35,735 bases of DNA from Candidatus Gastranaerophilales bacterium. Its GTDB lineage: Bacteria > Cyanobacteriota > Vampirovibrionia > Gastranaerophilales > Gastranaerophilaceae. A program made the translations under genes and the position numbers. The stretch's first letter is position 1; each line of letters opens with the position of its first letter. The stretch spans positions 1-35,735 of the forward strand of contig CAJONH010000006.1 in assembly GCA_905235825.1 (NCBI GenBank), given 5' to 3'. Under the pieces are notes generated by a model. That model saw only the letters and a program-made list of their open reading frames with translations, was not told where the DNA came from and searched no databases. Of this stretch, positions 1-7,695 are shown in pieces.

Positions 1-1
1 A

Positions 2-61
2 GAAACAATAAATGCAAGAATGATGAGAAGTGTGTTTGACTTTAAAATAAGTCAAAGATAG
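2..61 (+). CDS. Possible 3' end of an unidentified protein-coding gene (partial)
   Basis: Frame 2 from the left edge is open for 19 codons and ends at TAG (59-61), reading ETINARMMRSVFDFKISQR. Codon choice (AGA, ATA, AAA, AAT) matches the neighbouring genes. The piece is too short to identify a family, and a stop-free run of this length can occur by chance. The gene would be cut by the window start. A hairpin-capable stretch (about 37-56) lies inside it. Confidence 0.35.
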   Translation, partial: ETINARMMRSVFDFKISQR

Positions 62-335
62 ATGCAAGAGCGGAGCGTTTTCACACGTCGGCTGAATTTA
101 TATTGTTTCTTAGAACTGCAGAAGTTGTGCTGCGTTTTTGTTTCCCATGATAAACCGTATAAGCATTTAGCTCTTTTTCAAATTTTTTTGTATCATTTTG
201 CCGCTAACTGGAAAGGAAATCCCTATTTGCAGCAGTTAACAAACTATATATAAATTGGCAAAAAAAATTTTTACATCAAAATATATTAAATTGAGAATAA
301 TGTATAAATGTATTTTTTTATATTAAAATAAAATC
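62..335. other. Intergenic stretch without an assigned gene
   Basis: This stretch separates the possible gene tail from the NAD synthetase gene. A 63-codon frame exists at 62-253, but it has no ribosome-binding site and an unconvincing Cys/Leu-rich composition. The first half (about 65-150) is less AT-rich than the second half and holds short inverted repeats, for example GCAG/CTGC around 119-134 followed by a T-rich run, which could be a weak terminator. Bases 241-335 are extremely AT-rich and probably hold the nadE promoter, but no -35/-10 pair stands out. No tRNA or known RNA was recognised. Confidence 0.4.
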
Positions 336-2105
336 ATGAATAAGATTGTTTTAGCACAAATTGATACAATAGCAGGCGATATTGATAATAATGCCTTAAA
401 GATTTCTGAATGTATAAAAAAAGCAAAAGAACAAAATGCAGATTTAATTGTATTTCCCGAACTTGTACTTATGGGATATCCTTTCGGAGATATTTTTGTC
501 AGACACAAATCTTTAATAGAACGTCAATTATCTGCATTAAACGAAATAACAAATTTAACGCAAAATATTACAGCACTTATTGGTTTTGTTGAACCGACAA
601 AATCTGCAGGTAAAAAGCCGTTTTATAATTCGGTTGCAATTATAAAAAACAGAGAAATAATTGATACCGCAAGGAAAATACTTCTTCCGAACTACGGTGA
701 ATTTAATGATTACAGATATTTTGAATCATCAAAAGATAAACCCGCTGTATTTGAATTAAACGGAGAAAAATTCGGTGTAATTATATGTGAAGACAGTTTT
801 AACCATAAAGCATTTTTCAAAAATAAGTGTATTTATGATATTGACCCTGTTTCTGAAATAATGAAACAGAAACCCGATACAATAATTAATTGTTCTTGTT
901 CTCCTTCTCGCTGTGCAAAAGAATTTGTTAAAAATTCTCTGTTTTCTTCAATTTCAAAAGAATATGGAATACACTATGTTTATGTTAATAAATCAGGATA
1001 TGCAGACAATCTTTCTTTTGACGGAGCTTCACGAATTTATGACAAAACGGGAAATCTTATTTTAAGAGCAAAGTCTTTTGAAGAAGATTTTATTATAACT
1101 TCAGATTATAAAGGTGTTATAAATCAAATACCAAAAGGGGCCGAAAAAGAAATAAACCTTGAAAACTTTGAACTGAATTATACAAACGATTTAGACAGAA
1201 CATATCAGTCAATAGTTTTTGCAATAAAAGAATATTTTGTCAAAAACGGATTTTCAAAAGCTGTTTTAGGTCTTTCGGGCGGTCTTGATTCCTCTGTATG
1301 TGCAGTTTTGCTTGCTGATGCACTCGGAAGCGAGAATGTTTGGGGAATATCAATGCCAAGCAGAATAACTTCAAAAGAAAGTAAAAATGATGCTGAGATT
1401 TTAGCAAAAAATTTAGGGATTAACTTTTTTGAAATTCCTTTACCCTCGGCAATTGACACAATGAAATCAATGTTAAATTCTGCTTTTGAAAATATTAATT
1501 CAGACAAATATGATAAATCCACTACTATGGAAAATTTACAAGCACGCACAAGAGCAACCGTTTTGTGGAGTATTTCAAACGAATATAAAAATATGCTGCC
1601 TGTTGCAACCAGTGATAAATCAGAAGCATATATAGGCTATGCTACCGTTAATGGAGATATGTCAGGCGGATTTGCTCCTATAGCTGACGTTACAAAAACA
1701 AAACTTTTTGCACTTGCTGATTTTATAAATAAAAACCGCAAAACTAAAAATGTAATTCCTAAATCAGTATTGGATAAACCACCCGGAGCAGAATTAAAAA
1801 TTAATCCAAAAACGGGCAAACCTGTTTGTGCCGAAGAAGATAATATGCCTTATGAATTTCTTGATGAAATAATTTGGCTTATTGAAAATAAAAATTTCGG
1901 AAAAAATGAATTGATAAACCATAAATTTATTTATGAACAAAAATACAATATTACCTTTGAACAAAAACAAGAATGGATAAATAAGTTTTATAGAAAATCA
2001 AAATGTGCCGTTTATAAATGGCATATTCTGCCTCCGTCTGTTATAACCGATGTCCATTCAATTAATTCAATTGAATATCATCAGCCTATAATTTCTTCTG
2101 TTTAA
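336..2105 (+). CDS. nadE: Glutamine-dependent NAD+ synthetase
   Basis: Catalyses the last step of NAD+ synthesis, amidating nicotinic acid adenine dinucleotide with ammonia released from glutamine; cytosolic. The N-terminal nitrilase-fold glutaminase domain shows the Glu-Lys-Cys triad: E42 in FPELVLMGYP, K114 in KILLPNYGEF, C151 in GVIICEDSF. The C-terminal synthetase domain has the ATP-pyrophosphatase loop LGLSGGLDSSV near residue 314, then TSDKSE and KPPGAELK motifs. At 589 residues it is normal for the two-domain form. The start follows an AT-rich leader with no clear Shine-Dalgarno; there is no better upstream start. It stands alone, convergent with the next gene 12 bases away, with no obvious terminator between them. 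Function is secure from the motifs. Confidence 0.96.
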   Translation: MNKIVLAQIDTIAGDIDNNALKISECIKKAKEQNADLIVFPELVLMGYPFGDIFVRHKSLIERQLSALNEITNLTQNITALIGFVEPTKSAGKKPFYNSVAIIKNREIIDTARKILLPNYGEFNDYRYFESSKDKPAVFELNGEKFGVIICEDSFNHKAFFKNKCIYDIDPVSEIMKQKPDTIINCSCSPSRCAKEFVKNSLFSSISKEYGIHYVYVNKSGYADNLSFDGASRIYDKTGNLILRAKSFEEDFIITSDYKGVINQIPKGAEKEINLENFELNYTNDLDRTYQSIVFAIKEYFVKNGFSKAVLGLSGGLDSSVCAVLLADALGSENVWGISMPSRITSKESKNDAEILAKNLGINFFEIPLPSAIDTMKSMLNSAFENINSDKYDKSTTMENLQARTRATVLWSISNEYKNMLPVATSDKSEAYIGYATVNGDMSGGFAPIADVTKTKLFALADFINKNRKTKNVIPKSVLDKPPGAELKINPKTGKPVCAEEDNMPYEFLDEIIWLIENKNFGKNELINHKFIYEQKYNITFEQKQEWINKFYRKSKCAVYKWHILPPSVITDVHSINSIEYHQPIISSV

Positions 2106-2117
2106 TTTACAATATAT

Positions 2118-2753
2118 TTATTTTGTCTTCCCCAATATTTTTTTAGCTGCTTTCTTAATTGCCGCACCGCCAATCATAACACCTGCCAATAATTCCGGTG
2201 TTTCTGCAAGTAATTTTGCTTGAGGCATTACTCCGCAGATAGTTCCTGATATACCATCTTCAACTAATTTTTTCTTGTTAAACGTATCTCCTTTAATTTT
2301 GTTACCTGCCCTATCGAAACATTTTAAAGCTGCTTTTAAAAAAGCACCCGTTAATGCACCTAAAGAACAAATTCCAGCTGCTGAAGCAATATCACCTGTT
2401 GCAGCTGAACAAATACCTGCTGAAGCAGATGCGGCTGCCATTGATGACGGAATTTCAATTGCAGCACTTTGGATAGCTTTATACGTTTTTAATTTTTTAA
2501 TAGCTTTTTTCATGTCCAGTTTACCGGCTAAATGATTATCTATTGCAGTTTCACATCTCTGCCCCTGTCCGATAATTTTATTTCCCAGTGATGATATAAA
2601 TCCATCTGATTGTTTGAGTTTTTCAAAATAATTTCTTAATTTTACATTTTGAATTTGTGTCAGAACATTATTTTTTGTGACATAATAATTCTTAACTGCA
2701 TAATAATTTTCTACAGATAATGCTTTAGATAAAGCAGAAACTCCACACGACAT
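2118..2753 (-). CDS. Ala/Gly-rich hypothetical protein, lineage-specific
   Basis: A 211-residue protein of unrecognised family. It lacks a signal peptide; the N-terminal 80 residues are hydrophilic. The middle (about 95-145) is rich in Ala, Ser and Gly with small-residue runs such as SSMAAASASAGICSAA, and a second Ala/Gly segment lies near residue 190 (LLAGVMIGGAAIKKAAKK). These could form membrane-associated or glycine-zipper helices. The C-terminus is lysine-rich. The start is supported by AAGGAAGG about 10 bases upstream, and a promoter-like box (2793-2821) precedes it. It resembles in style, not in clear sequence, the orphans at 5706 and 25200. Function unknown. Confidence 0.75.
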   Translation of the reverse strand: MSCGVSALSKALSVENYYAVKNYYVTKNNVLTQIQNVKLRNYFEKLKQSDGFISSLGNKIIGQGQRCETAIDNHLAGKLDMKKAIKKLKTYKAIQSAAIEIPSSMAAASASAGICSAATGDIASAAGICSLGALTGAFLKAALKCFDRAGNKIKGDTFNKKKLVEDGISGTICGVMPQAKLLAETPELLAGVMIGGAAIKKAAKKILGKTK

Positions 2754-2792
2754 ACAATATACCTTCCTTCTGTTTACATTCTTCCTTGTATA

Positions 2793-2821
2793 TTTATAAA
2801 GTATTTTATCTGTTAAAAATT
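2793..2821 (-). promoter_or_regulatory. Promoter-like element, AATTTT-N17-TATAAA
   Basis: On the minus strand AATTTT (2821-2816) is separated by 17 bases from TATAAA (2798-2793), ahead of the ATG at 2753. The same arrangement occurs upstream of five other orphan genes in the window, which is the main reason for reporting it. Confidence 0.5.
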
Positions 2822-2833
2822 GCCCCTTTTAAC

Positions 2834-2860
2834 TTGATAACAATCACTTCTTTGTATGAT
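2834..2860 (+). promoter_or_regulatory. Possible promoter for the FkbM-like gene
   Basis: TTGATA (2834-2839) and TATGAT (2855-2860) resemble sigma-70 boxes but are separated by only 15 bases, shorter than ideal. Placement 55 bases upstream of the ATG is reasonable. Confidence 0.3.
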
Positions 2861-2914
2861 GAGCGGTTTTCGGTGTTGTGTTAATCTTTTATCAGGCGGA
2901 TTAACGGAGATTAT

Positions 2915-3931
2915 ATGACTAAAAAATTTGAAAAAAACAATGAGCTTTTAATTACCATATCTCAGCAGCTTCAAGATATTGAAACAAATTTAAATAAAAT
3001 AAATGAGGACGATTTATTTACACTTCAAAAAATTCATAGAGAAATTTGTAATATTTCGAGAACCCCAAAAGGTAATTTTTTTAAATTATTATATAATTCA
3101 ACCAGTTCTAAAATTTATACAGGCGGTCAGCGGTTTGAACTTGAACTTCAGGAAAGATTTAAAAATAAACTTTTTCTTGATGGTTTCGGATATAAAGTAT
3201 ACTCTCAAAATGATGAAGACGGAATTATCAATGAAATATTTAACAGAATAGGAACTACAAATAAAAAATTTATAGAAATCGGTATAGAAAACGGCAGTGA
3301 ATGTAATTCTCATTTACTGCTTGATACGGGCTGGAGCGGTCTATGGATAGAAGGAAATTCTGAACAGAGAAACTTAACAGAGGATACTTTCAAAAAATAT
3401 TTTCAATCAAATAAGATATCTTTAGTAAATGCATTTATTACTAAAGATAATATAAATAACATACTTGAAGAAAATACAGATACTCCGGACTTGGATTTAT
3501 TCAGCTTAGATATAGACGGAAATGACTGGTATGTTATGAAATCAATATTAGAAGCAAAAAAAATAAATCCACGAGTAATAATCCTTGAATATAATCCGTT
3601 AATTCCGCCTTCCGTAAATCAAGACGATTTTTCTACCGACTTTATAATGGAATATGATGAAAACTGGCATTGGCCAAATTCAGAACATCCGATAGATTAT
3701 TATGGTGCATCATTATCAGCATTTTATCATTTACTTAAAGAATATGATTATCAGCTTGTAGGAACTTGCACAATGGGAGTTAATGCTTTTTTTGTAAAAA
3801 AAGAACTCGCAGAAGATAAATTCCCGACGGATACAAAAGCGGCTGCAACTTTTTATAATCCGTACAGACTGTTAACAAGATATATTACAGCAGGACATTT
3901 AAGTTATCAAAATATGCATTTTGCTTATTAA
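2915..3931 (+). CDS. FkbM-like methyltransferase-fold protein
   Basis: A 338-residue cytosolic protein. Residues 1-45 look helical and coiled-coil-like. From about residue 95 it follows a pattern I associate with FkbM-like SAM-dependent methyltransferases: YSQNDEDGIINEIF, then the loop KFIEIGIENGSECNS (about 118-132), GWSGLWIEGN, and the Asp-rich motif FSLDIDGND near 195. Such proteins often sit in surface-glycan loci, but here it stands alone between an orphan and a MATE exporter, so the substrate cannot be inferred. The start is supported by a GGAG site 6 bases upstream of the ATG. The family call is moderately sure; methyl transfer itself is inference. Confidence 0.6.
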   Translation: MTKKFEKNNELLITISQQLQDIETNLNKINEDDLFTLQKIHREICNISRTPKGNFFKLLYNSTSSKIYTGGQRFELELQERFKNKLFLDGFGYKVYSQNDEDGIINEIFNRIGTTNKKFIEIGIENGSECNSHLLLDTGWSGLWIEGNSEQRNLTEDTFKKYFQSNKISLVNAFITKDNINNILEENTDTPDLDLFSLDIDGNDWYVMKSILEAKKINPRVIILEYNPLIPPSVNQDDFSTDFIMEYDENWHWPNSEHPIDYYGASLSAFYHLLKEYDYQLVGTCTMGVNAFFVKKELAEDKFPTDTKAAATFYNPYRLLTRYITAGHLSYQNMHFAY

Positions 3932-3956
3932 ATCGCTGTATATGTAAAATATTTAT

Positions 3957-3986
3957 AAAAAAAGCGGAATTGTTAAACAATTCCGC
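3957..3986 (-). terminator. Rho-independent terminator of the MATE gene
   Basis: A 10-bp perfect stem (GCGGAATTGT/ACAATTCCGC, loop TAA) at 3964-3986 is followed on the minus strand by seven T (3963-3957). It may also stop transcription from the gene to its left, but the plus-strand T tract is poor. Confidence 0.85.
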
Positions 3987-4021
3987 ATAAATACTATGTA
4001 AATATTTTTCGCAACATAATC

Positions 4022-5389
4022 TCAAAATGACGATTTGTGTGAACACATTCTAAATTTATTATATTTGATTAAATAATTAAGATAGCTTAAAGATATTATA
4101 ATAGTTAGAACAGAGGCACAAGGAGCAGCAATACCCAGTTCAAATAGAGTTGAATCAGCAATTAAACGGCATAATACAAATGCAACGGGAACTCTGATTA
4201 AAAAAGCTGACAGAATGTTGTTTACGGCTGCAAACAGTGTTTTTCCGCACCCGAAAAAGAAACCGTTGCAGCAGAATACAAAAGGTACCAGTAAATAATC
4301 ATAGCTGAAAGACCTTAAAAATTGTTCACCTGCCGATAATACCTCTTTATCCGTTGAAAAAATTGCAATAGCACTTTGAGGATTTATTTGCTGCCATATA
4401 AAGAAGATAACTCCGAATAAAAAAGCAAATAACATTGATAGTTTAAGTGTTTGTATTGCTCTGTCGGGTTTGCCTGCCCCTAAATTCTGTGCGGTAATAG
4501 CAGTAAGTGCCATTGCAAAAGAACCCGCAGGAAGCATCATAAATGCATTAAGTCTTACAACAGAGCCATAAGCGGCAGAAGCTGCAACTCCCATTGAATT
4601 TGCAAGTGAAAACAAAAATAAAAAAGATAACGGTATTATTGTATCCTGCAAAGAAAGCGGAAGACCTATTTTAAATATTTCTTTTGCTGTTTCTATATCA
4701 AATCTTATTTTTCTAAGACTTAATTTAAATACAAAATTTCCTTTTTTTAAATATATAATTCCGATTATTACACTTACCGCTTGAGAAATGACTGTTGCTA
4801 TTGCGGCTCCTGATGCTCCGAGCGAGTATTTCCCTATTAATAAGAGATCCAAAATTATATTTACTGCACAGGAAATCCCTGCAAAATACATAGGGGCTAA
4901 AGAATTTCCCAGACCTCTTAAAATTGCGGCTATGGCATTAAAACCGAATATAAATACCAGTCCTAACGAACAGATAAAAATATAATCTTTTGTAGATTGA
5001 AATGCCTCTTGGGGAGTTTGTAAAAGATTTATCAGCGGAACATCAAACATTATTATGGCACAGCTCAATATTACAGCTGCTGCTACAAAGCAAACCGTCA
5101 TTGTATTAATTATTTTTATTATATTTTCATATTGTTTTGCACCGTAGGCTTTTCCTATTAATATTGTTCCGCTTACTGTTAATGCTGTTATAAACATAAT
5201 TAATGTCTGCATTAACTGTGAACCTGTTGCAACACCCGAAATGGCACCCGAATTACAAAATTTCCCGACTATAATTAAATCGGCAGCACCATACAATGCC
5301 TGAATGAAATTAGCACCTATGTACGGCAATGCAAACAATAAAAGCACAGATACCAAATTTCCCTGAGATAAATCTTTTTCTTGTGCCAT
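4022..5389 (-). CDS. MATE-family multidrug/metabolite exporter
   Basis: A 455-residue inner-membrane transporter with about 12 hydrophobic segments in two homologous halves, the layout of the multidrug and toxic compound extrusion family (cation-driven antiporters). Recognisable family features are the N-terminal NLVSVLLLFALPYIGANFIQALYGAADLI stretch (not quoted further), the loop VGKFCNSGAISGVATGSQ, and GLGNSLAPMYFAG near residue 170. Substrate is not predictable. It is transcribed alone: a strong terminator follows it, and a putative sRNA with its own terminator lies upstream on the same strand. The start is the first in-frame ATG after a weak AAGGAAA; length is typical. Confidence 0.92.
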   Translation of the reverse strand: MAQEKDLSQGNLVSVLLLFALPYIGANFIQALYGAADLIIVGKFCNSGAISGVATGSQLMQTLIMFITALTVSGTILIGKAYGAKQYENIIKIINTMTVCFVAAAVILSCAIIMFDVPLINLLQTPQEAFQSTKDYIFICSLGLVFIFGFNAIAAILRGLGNSLAPMYFAGISCAVNIILDLLLIGKYSLGASGAAIATVISQAVSVIIGIIYLKKGNFVFKLSLRKIRFDIETAKEIFKIGLPLSLQDTIIPLSFLFLFSLANSMGVAASAAYGSVVRLNAFMMLPAGSFAMALTAITAQNLGAGKPDRAIQTLKLSMLFAFLFGVIFFIWQQINPQSAIAIFSTDKEVLSAGEQFLRSFSYDYLLVPFVFCCNGFFFGCGKTLFAAVNNILSAFLIRVPVAFVLCRLIADSTLFELGIAAPCASVLTIIISLSYLNYLIKYNKFRMCSHKSSF

Positions 5390-5426
5390 AATATTTCCTT
5401 TATAGAAATTATAGCGTAAATATAAT

Positions 5427-5500
5427 AAAAAAAAGCCGACCAGACTTGGCGGCTACTAGACTTATTTTGGGGAGGGAGGTTTAATGGGCTTAATGCCCTT
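5427..5500 (-). ncRNA. Putative small RNA with C-rich single-stranded seed (Yfr1-like architecture)
   Basis: Minus strand, about 74 nt. The 5' hairpin GGGC-ATTAA-GCCC (5498-5486) begins at the expected start point. An unpaired stretch carrying ACCTCCCTCCCC (5480-5469) follows. The 3' hairpin AGCCGCCA-AGTC-TGGTCGGCT (5454-5434, one bulged T) ends in eight T (5434-5427). TATAAA (5511-5506) is suitably placed as a -10. Two hairpins flanking an unpaired pyrimidine-rich seed, at about this length, is the layout of the cyanobacterial sRNA Yfr1, although Yfr1's ACUCCUCACAC core is not present. The seed could pair with Shine-Dalgarno sequences. It could instead be an attenuated leader of the MATE gene; no alternative antiterminator fold is evident. 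Confidence 0.6.
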
Positions 5501-5643
5501 GATACTTTATATATCGACATTTATTTTTTGAACTTTAGTTTTTTATTTAATAAATTTTGCCAAAAAGTAAAGACCCCCTATTTTACTGGATTTTTTTACT
5601 TCATAAAACTTAATATTTAGGTACAAAAAATAAATTTGCTAGC

Positions 5644-5671
5644 AATTTTTTATTATCATTGTTTTTATATA
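5644..5671 (+). promoter_or_regulatory. Promoter-like element, AATTTT-N16-TATATA
   Basis: CAATTTTTTA starts at 5643 and TGTTTTTATATAA ends at about 5672, 35 bases before the ATG at 5706. The pair is nearly identical to that at 10745-10774 and close to 25128-25158. Assigned by this internal repetition. Confidence 0.55.
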
Positions 5672-5705
5672 AGTGGAAGTGTGTAAAAGTAAGGAGATTT
5701 TTATC

Positions 5706-6038
5706 ATGCAAATTAATAGTGTAGATCCCGCAGTAAAAGCAGGTGCAATTGGTGTAGCAGCAGGTGCTGCAGTTTCAACAGGTTTGAATGTATACGGTCA
5801 AAGAAATATTATTCAAAATCCTGATACATTTACTAAAGCTGTAGCTCCGATTAAAGATATGGCAAAAGATTTAGGTGCTGAAACAAAAGATTTGGACAGA
5901 TTAGTTAAAGTTGCCGAAACAGGTAAATATGATGTTAAATTAATAGCAAAAAATGCCGGTAAAACAGGTGTTTTACTCGGCGGTCTTTTTGCTTTAGGTA
6001 ATGTTGCTTATCGTGCAATCACTAACAAAGCTGAATAA
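5706..6038 (+). CDS. Small Gly/Ala-rich hypothetical protein
   Basis: A 110-residue protein of unrecognised family. I chose the ATG at 5706 because AAGGAG lies 8 bases upstream; an earlier in-frame start at 5673 lacks a binding site and would include that Shine-Dalgarno. Residues 10-27 (KAGAIGVAAGAAVSTGLN) and about 85-103 (KTGVLLGGLFALGNVAY) are small-residue hydrophobic stretches with glycine-zipper spacing, separated by a charged helical middle. It may insert in or line a membrane. It is monocistronic, with a promoter-like box upstream and a strong terminator downstream, suggesting good expression. No signal peptide. Function unknown. Confidence 0.8.
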   Translation: MQINSVDPAVKAGAIGVAAGAAVSTGLNVYGQRNIIQNPDTFTKAVAPIKDMAKDLGAETKDLDRLVKVAETGKYDVKLIAKNAGKTGVLLGGLFALGNVAYRAITNKAE

Positions 6039-6064
6039 TTTACCAAAGTAAATAAAAAAATTAG

Positions 6065-6094
6065 AGAGGGTGACTAAGAAGTCATCCTCTTTTT
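6065..6094 (+). terminator. Rho-independent terminator
   Basis: An 11-bp stem with one G-T pair (AGAGGGTGACT/AGTCATCCTCT, loop AAGA) at 6065-6090 is followed by a T run to 6094. It ends the 110-residue gene's transcript. Confidence 0.88.
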
Positions 6095-6140
6095 CTATTT
6101 ATTAAAAAATTAATTCTGTTACATTTCTTTATTTATTGTT

Positions 6141-6169
6141 AATTTAAAAAACTAAAACACCTTTATATA
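6141..6169 (+). promoter_or_regulatory. Promoter-like element, AATTTA-N17-TATATA
   Basis: AATTTA (6141-6146), 17 bases, TATATA (6164-6169), then 29 bases to the ATG at 6199. It shares spacing with the other orphan-gene promoters but the flanks are less conserved. Confidence 0.42.
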
Positions 6170-6198
6170 TTAGCAAGCTGAAAGGTAGTATTAAAATT

Positions 6199-7695
6199 AT
6201 GATGTGTGTTAATAATGTCAGCGGTATTTCTAATACCGGCTATAATTCAAACGTAAAAAAAAGCAATGATTTAAATTTTTTTAGGCAAACTGCTTCTAAT
6301 GATACATTTGAACTTCAGTCAAAGCCAAAAGATGATAAAAAAAACGCAATAATTGAAAAAACTCAAAATTTGCTAAAATTTGTTCTTAGTTTTATAACAG
6401 GATTTAAACCAAGTGAAAATATGACCGGTAATATACACTCAGAGTTGGCAGATTGTATGATAGAAGCATATAAAAAAACTGATGAAGGTAAATTGCGTTC
6501 CCAAATGACCGATAAAGAAATAGAAACATCAGCAACAAGGATTTTTAATAAATCTATTGAAAGACTTAACATTCCAAAAGAAATAAGTCCCAAATTAATA
6601 ATTGCAAAAAATCCGAATACGAATGATTTAGGCGGGCTTTATACAATCGGAATACACAGCATTGTTGTAAATCCGAAAACTTATCGTGACGGATTAATGG
6701 AATTTGAAAATATGATTATGCATGAGGCAACTCATTGCAAAGAAGCATTAATAAGAACCGGTATTCCGCAAAAAAGAGTTGATGAAATAGTGCAGGAGGA
6801 ACTTCTTTCAAAAATCAATAACGGAGAAAGCGAAAAAATAGAACTGCGTGTTTTTGACCATGATTCTCCTGTTATGACTACACCTGTTAATATTCCTGAT
6901 ACTATGAAAAACGATTTTATTAATTTTGCAAAAGAAAATTTATATACAAAATCACAAGAGTTAAAAGATATTCTTAATGAATATTGTGATAACAAAACTG
7001 ATATTTCCGTATTATCAAATAAAAACAAACAATTTGCATCAATTATAAATAAATTAAATTCGATTATAAGTAATCATCCCGAATTCAGCTCTCAATACTG
7101 CAATGAAAAAGAAGCTCTGACTTCACTTTTGGAATATTCTATTGCCCATAATACACGATATAATTTGTATACGGATACTACAGTAAACAGTTTAGACGGC
7201 AGAGAAATAAAAATAGATAATTTAACAGGTGAAGAACTTAAATATGCCGAAAAATCTTTGGTTAATATTATAAAAACACATGAAGCTACTGCAAGTGTCC
7301 TTTATGGCGGAGATACAAGCAGAGAAAGTCTTATTCAATATCTGTTTTCACCGGAAGAAGTTCTTGCAGAAACGAACGGACTTAATTTTCTTATTGAAAA
7401 ATATCAAAGTGATATTGAAACTAAAAGAACAAACAATACATTAAGTGAAAATGACGAAATATACTTAAATTCTTTAATTCAAGAAACAAAAAACAGTATT
7501 GAAATAAGAAATAAAGGATTGGAGTATAACGAAAGATTACAGCAAAATCCTGATGATGAAGAAGCTAAAAACATGGTTGATGAATTAATTGCAGAGATGA
7601 CCGGAATTCAAAGAACCATAATTACTGATAAAGATGAATTACCCGAATGGGCTCGTAAAATTTTTTTAGAAGCTGAAAATCAAGGGGCTGTCTAA
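6199..7695 (+). CDS. HEATH-motif metalloprotease-like protein, lineage-specific
   Basis: A 498-residue protein, no signal peptide. The N-terminal 50 residues are polar and low-complexity (ASNDTFELQSKPKDD), then a hydrophobic patch at about 58-68. MIMHEATHC places an HExxH zinc-binding motif at H175-E176-H179, preceded by a strand-like IGIHSIVVNP, as in gluzincin active sites. A candidate third ligand lies in SPEEVLAETNG near residue 390; this is inference. Charged helical regions fill the remainder. The start at 6199 follows AAAGG 13 bases upstream. The stop and last codons (Gly-Ala-Val-stop) lie in or at the terminal repeat of the element at 7685-7840, so the ancestral C-terminus may be altered. 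Substrate unknown; may be an exported or effector-type protease. Confidence 0.7.
   Translation: MMCVNNVSGISNTGYNSNVKKSNDLNFFRQTASNDTFELQSKPKDDKKNAIIEKTQNLLKFVLSFITGFKPSENMTGNIHSELADCMIEAYKKTDEGKLRSQMTDKEIETSATRIFNKSIERLNIPKEISPKLIIAKNPNTNDLGGLYTIGIHSIVVNPKTYRDGLMEFENMIMHEATHCKEALIRTGIPQKRVDEIVQEELLSKINNGESEKIELRVFDHDSPVMTTPVNIPDTMKNDFINFAKENLYTKSQELKDILNEYCDNKTDISVLSNKNKQFASIINKLNSIISNHPEFSSQYCNEKEALTSLLEYSIAHNTRYNLYTDTTVNSLDGREIKIDNLTGEELKYAEKSLVNIIKTHEATASVLYGGDTSRESLIQYLFSPEEVLAETNGLNFLIEKYQSDIETKRTNNTLSENDEIYLNSLIQETKNSIEIRNKGLEYNERLQQNPDDEEAKNMVDELIAEMTGIQRTIITDKDELPEWARKIFLEAENQGAV

Noticed and set aside
1..120. 6S RNA, tmRNA or RNase P RNA
   Set aside because: Short inverted repeats are present, but none of the conserved signature segments of these RNAs can be recognised.
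62..253. 63-codon open frame starting at ATG 62
   Set aside because: No ribosome-binding site, unconvincing composition, and it follows directly on a stop of another frame; such frames are common by chance.
1205..1549. Antisense open frames inside nadE and other long genes
   Set aside because: They lack binding sites and mirror codon structure of the confirmed genes on the opposite strand.
5427..5516. Riboswitch controlling the MATE gene
   Set aside because: The terminator lies close upstream of a transporter, but no guanidine-type or other known riboswitch motif is visible and no competing antiterminator pairing was found; a stand-alone sRNA fits better.
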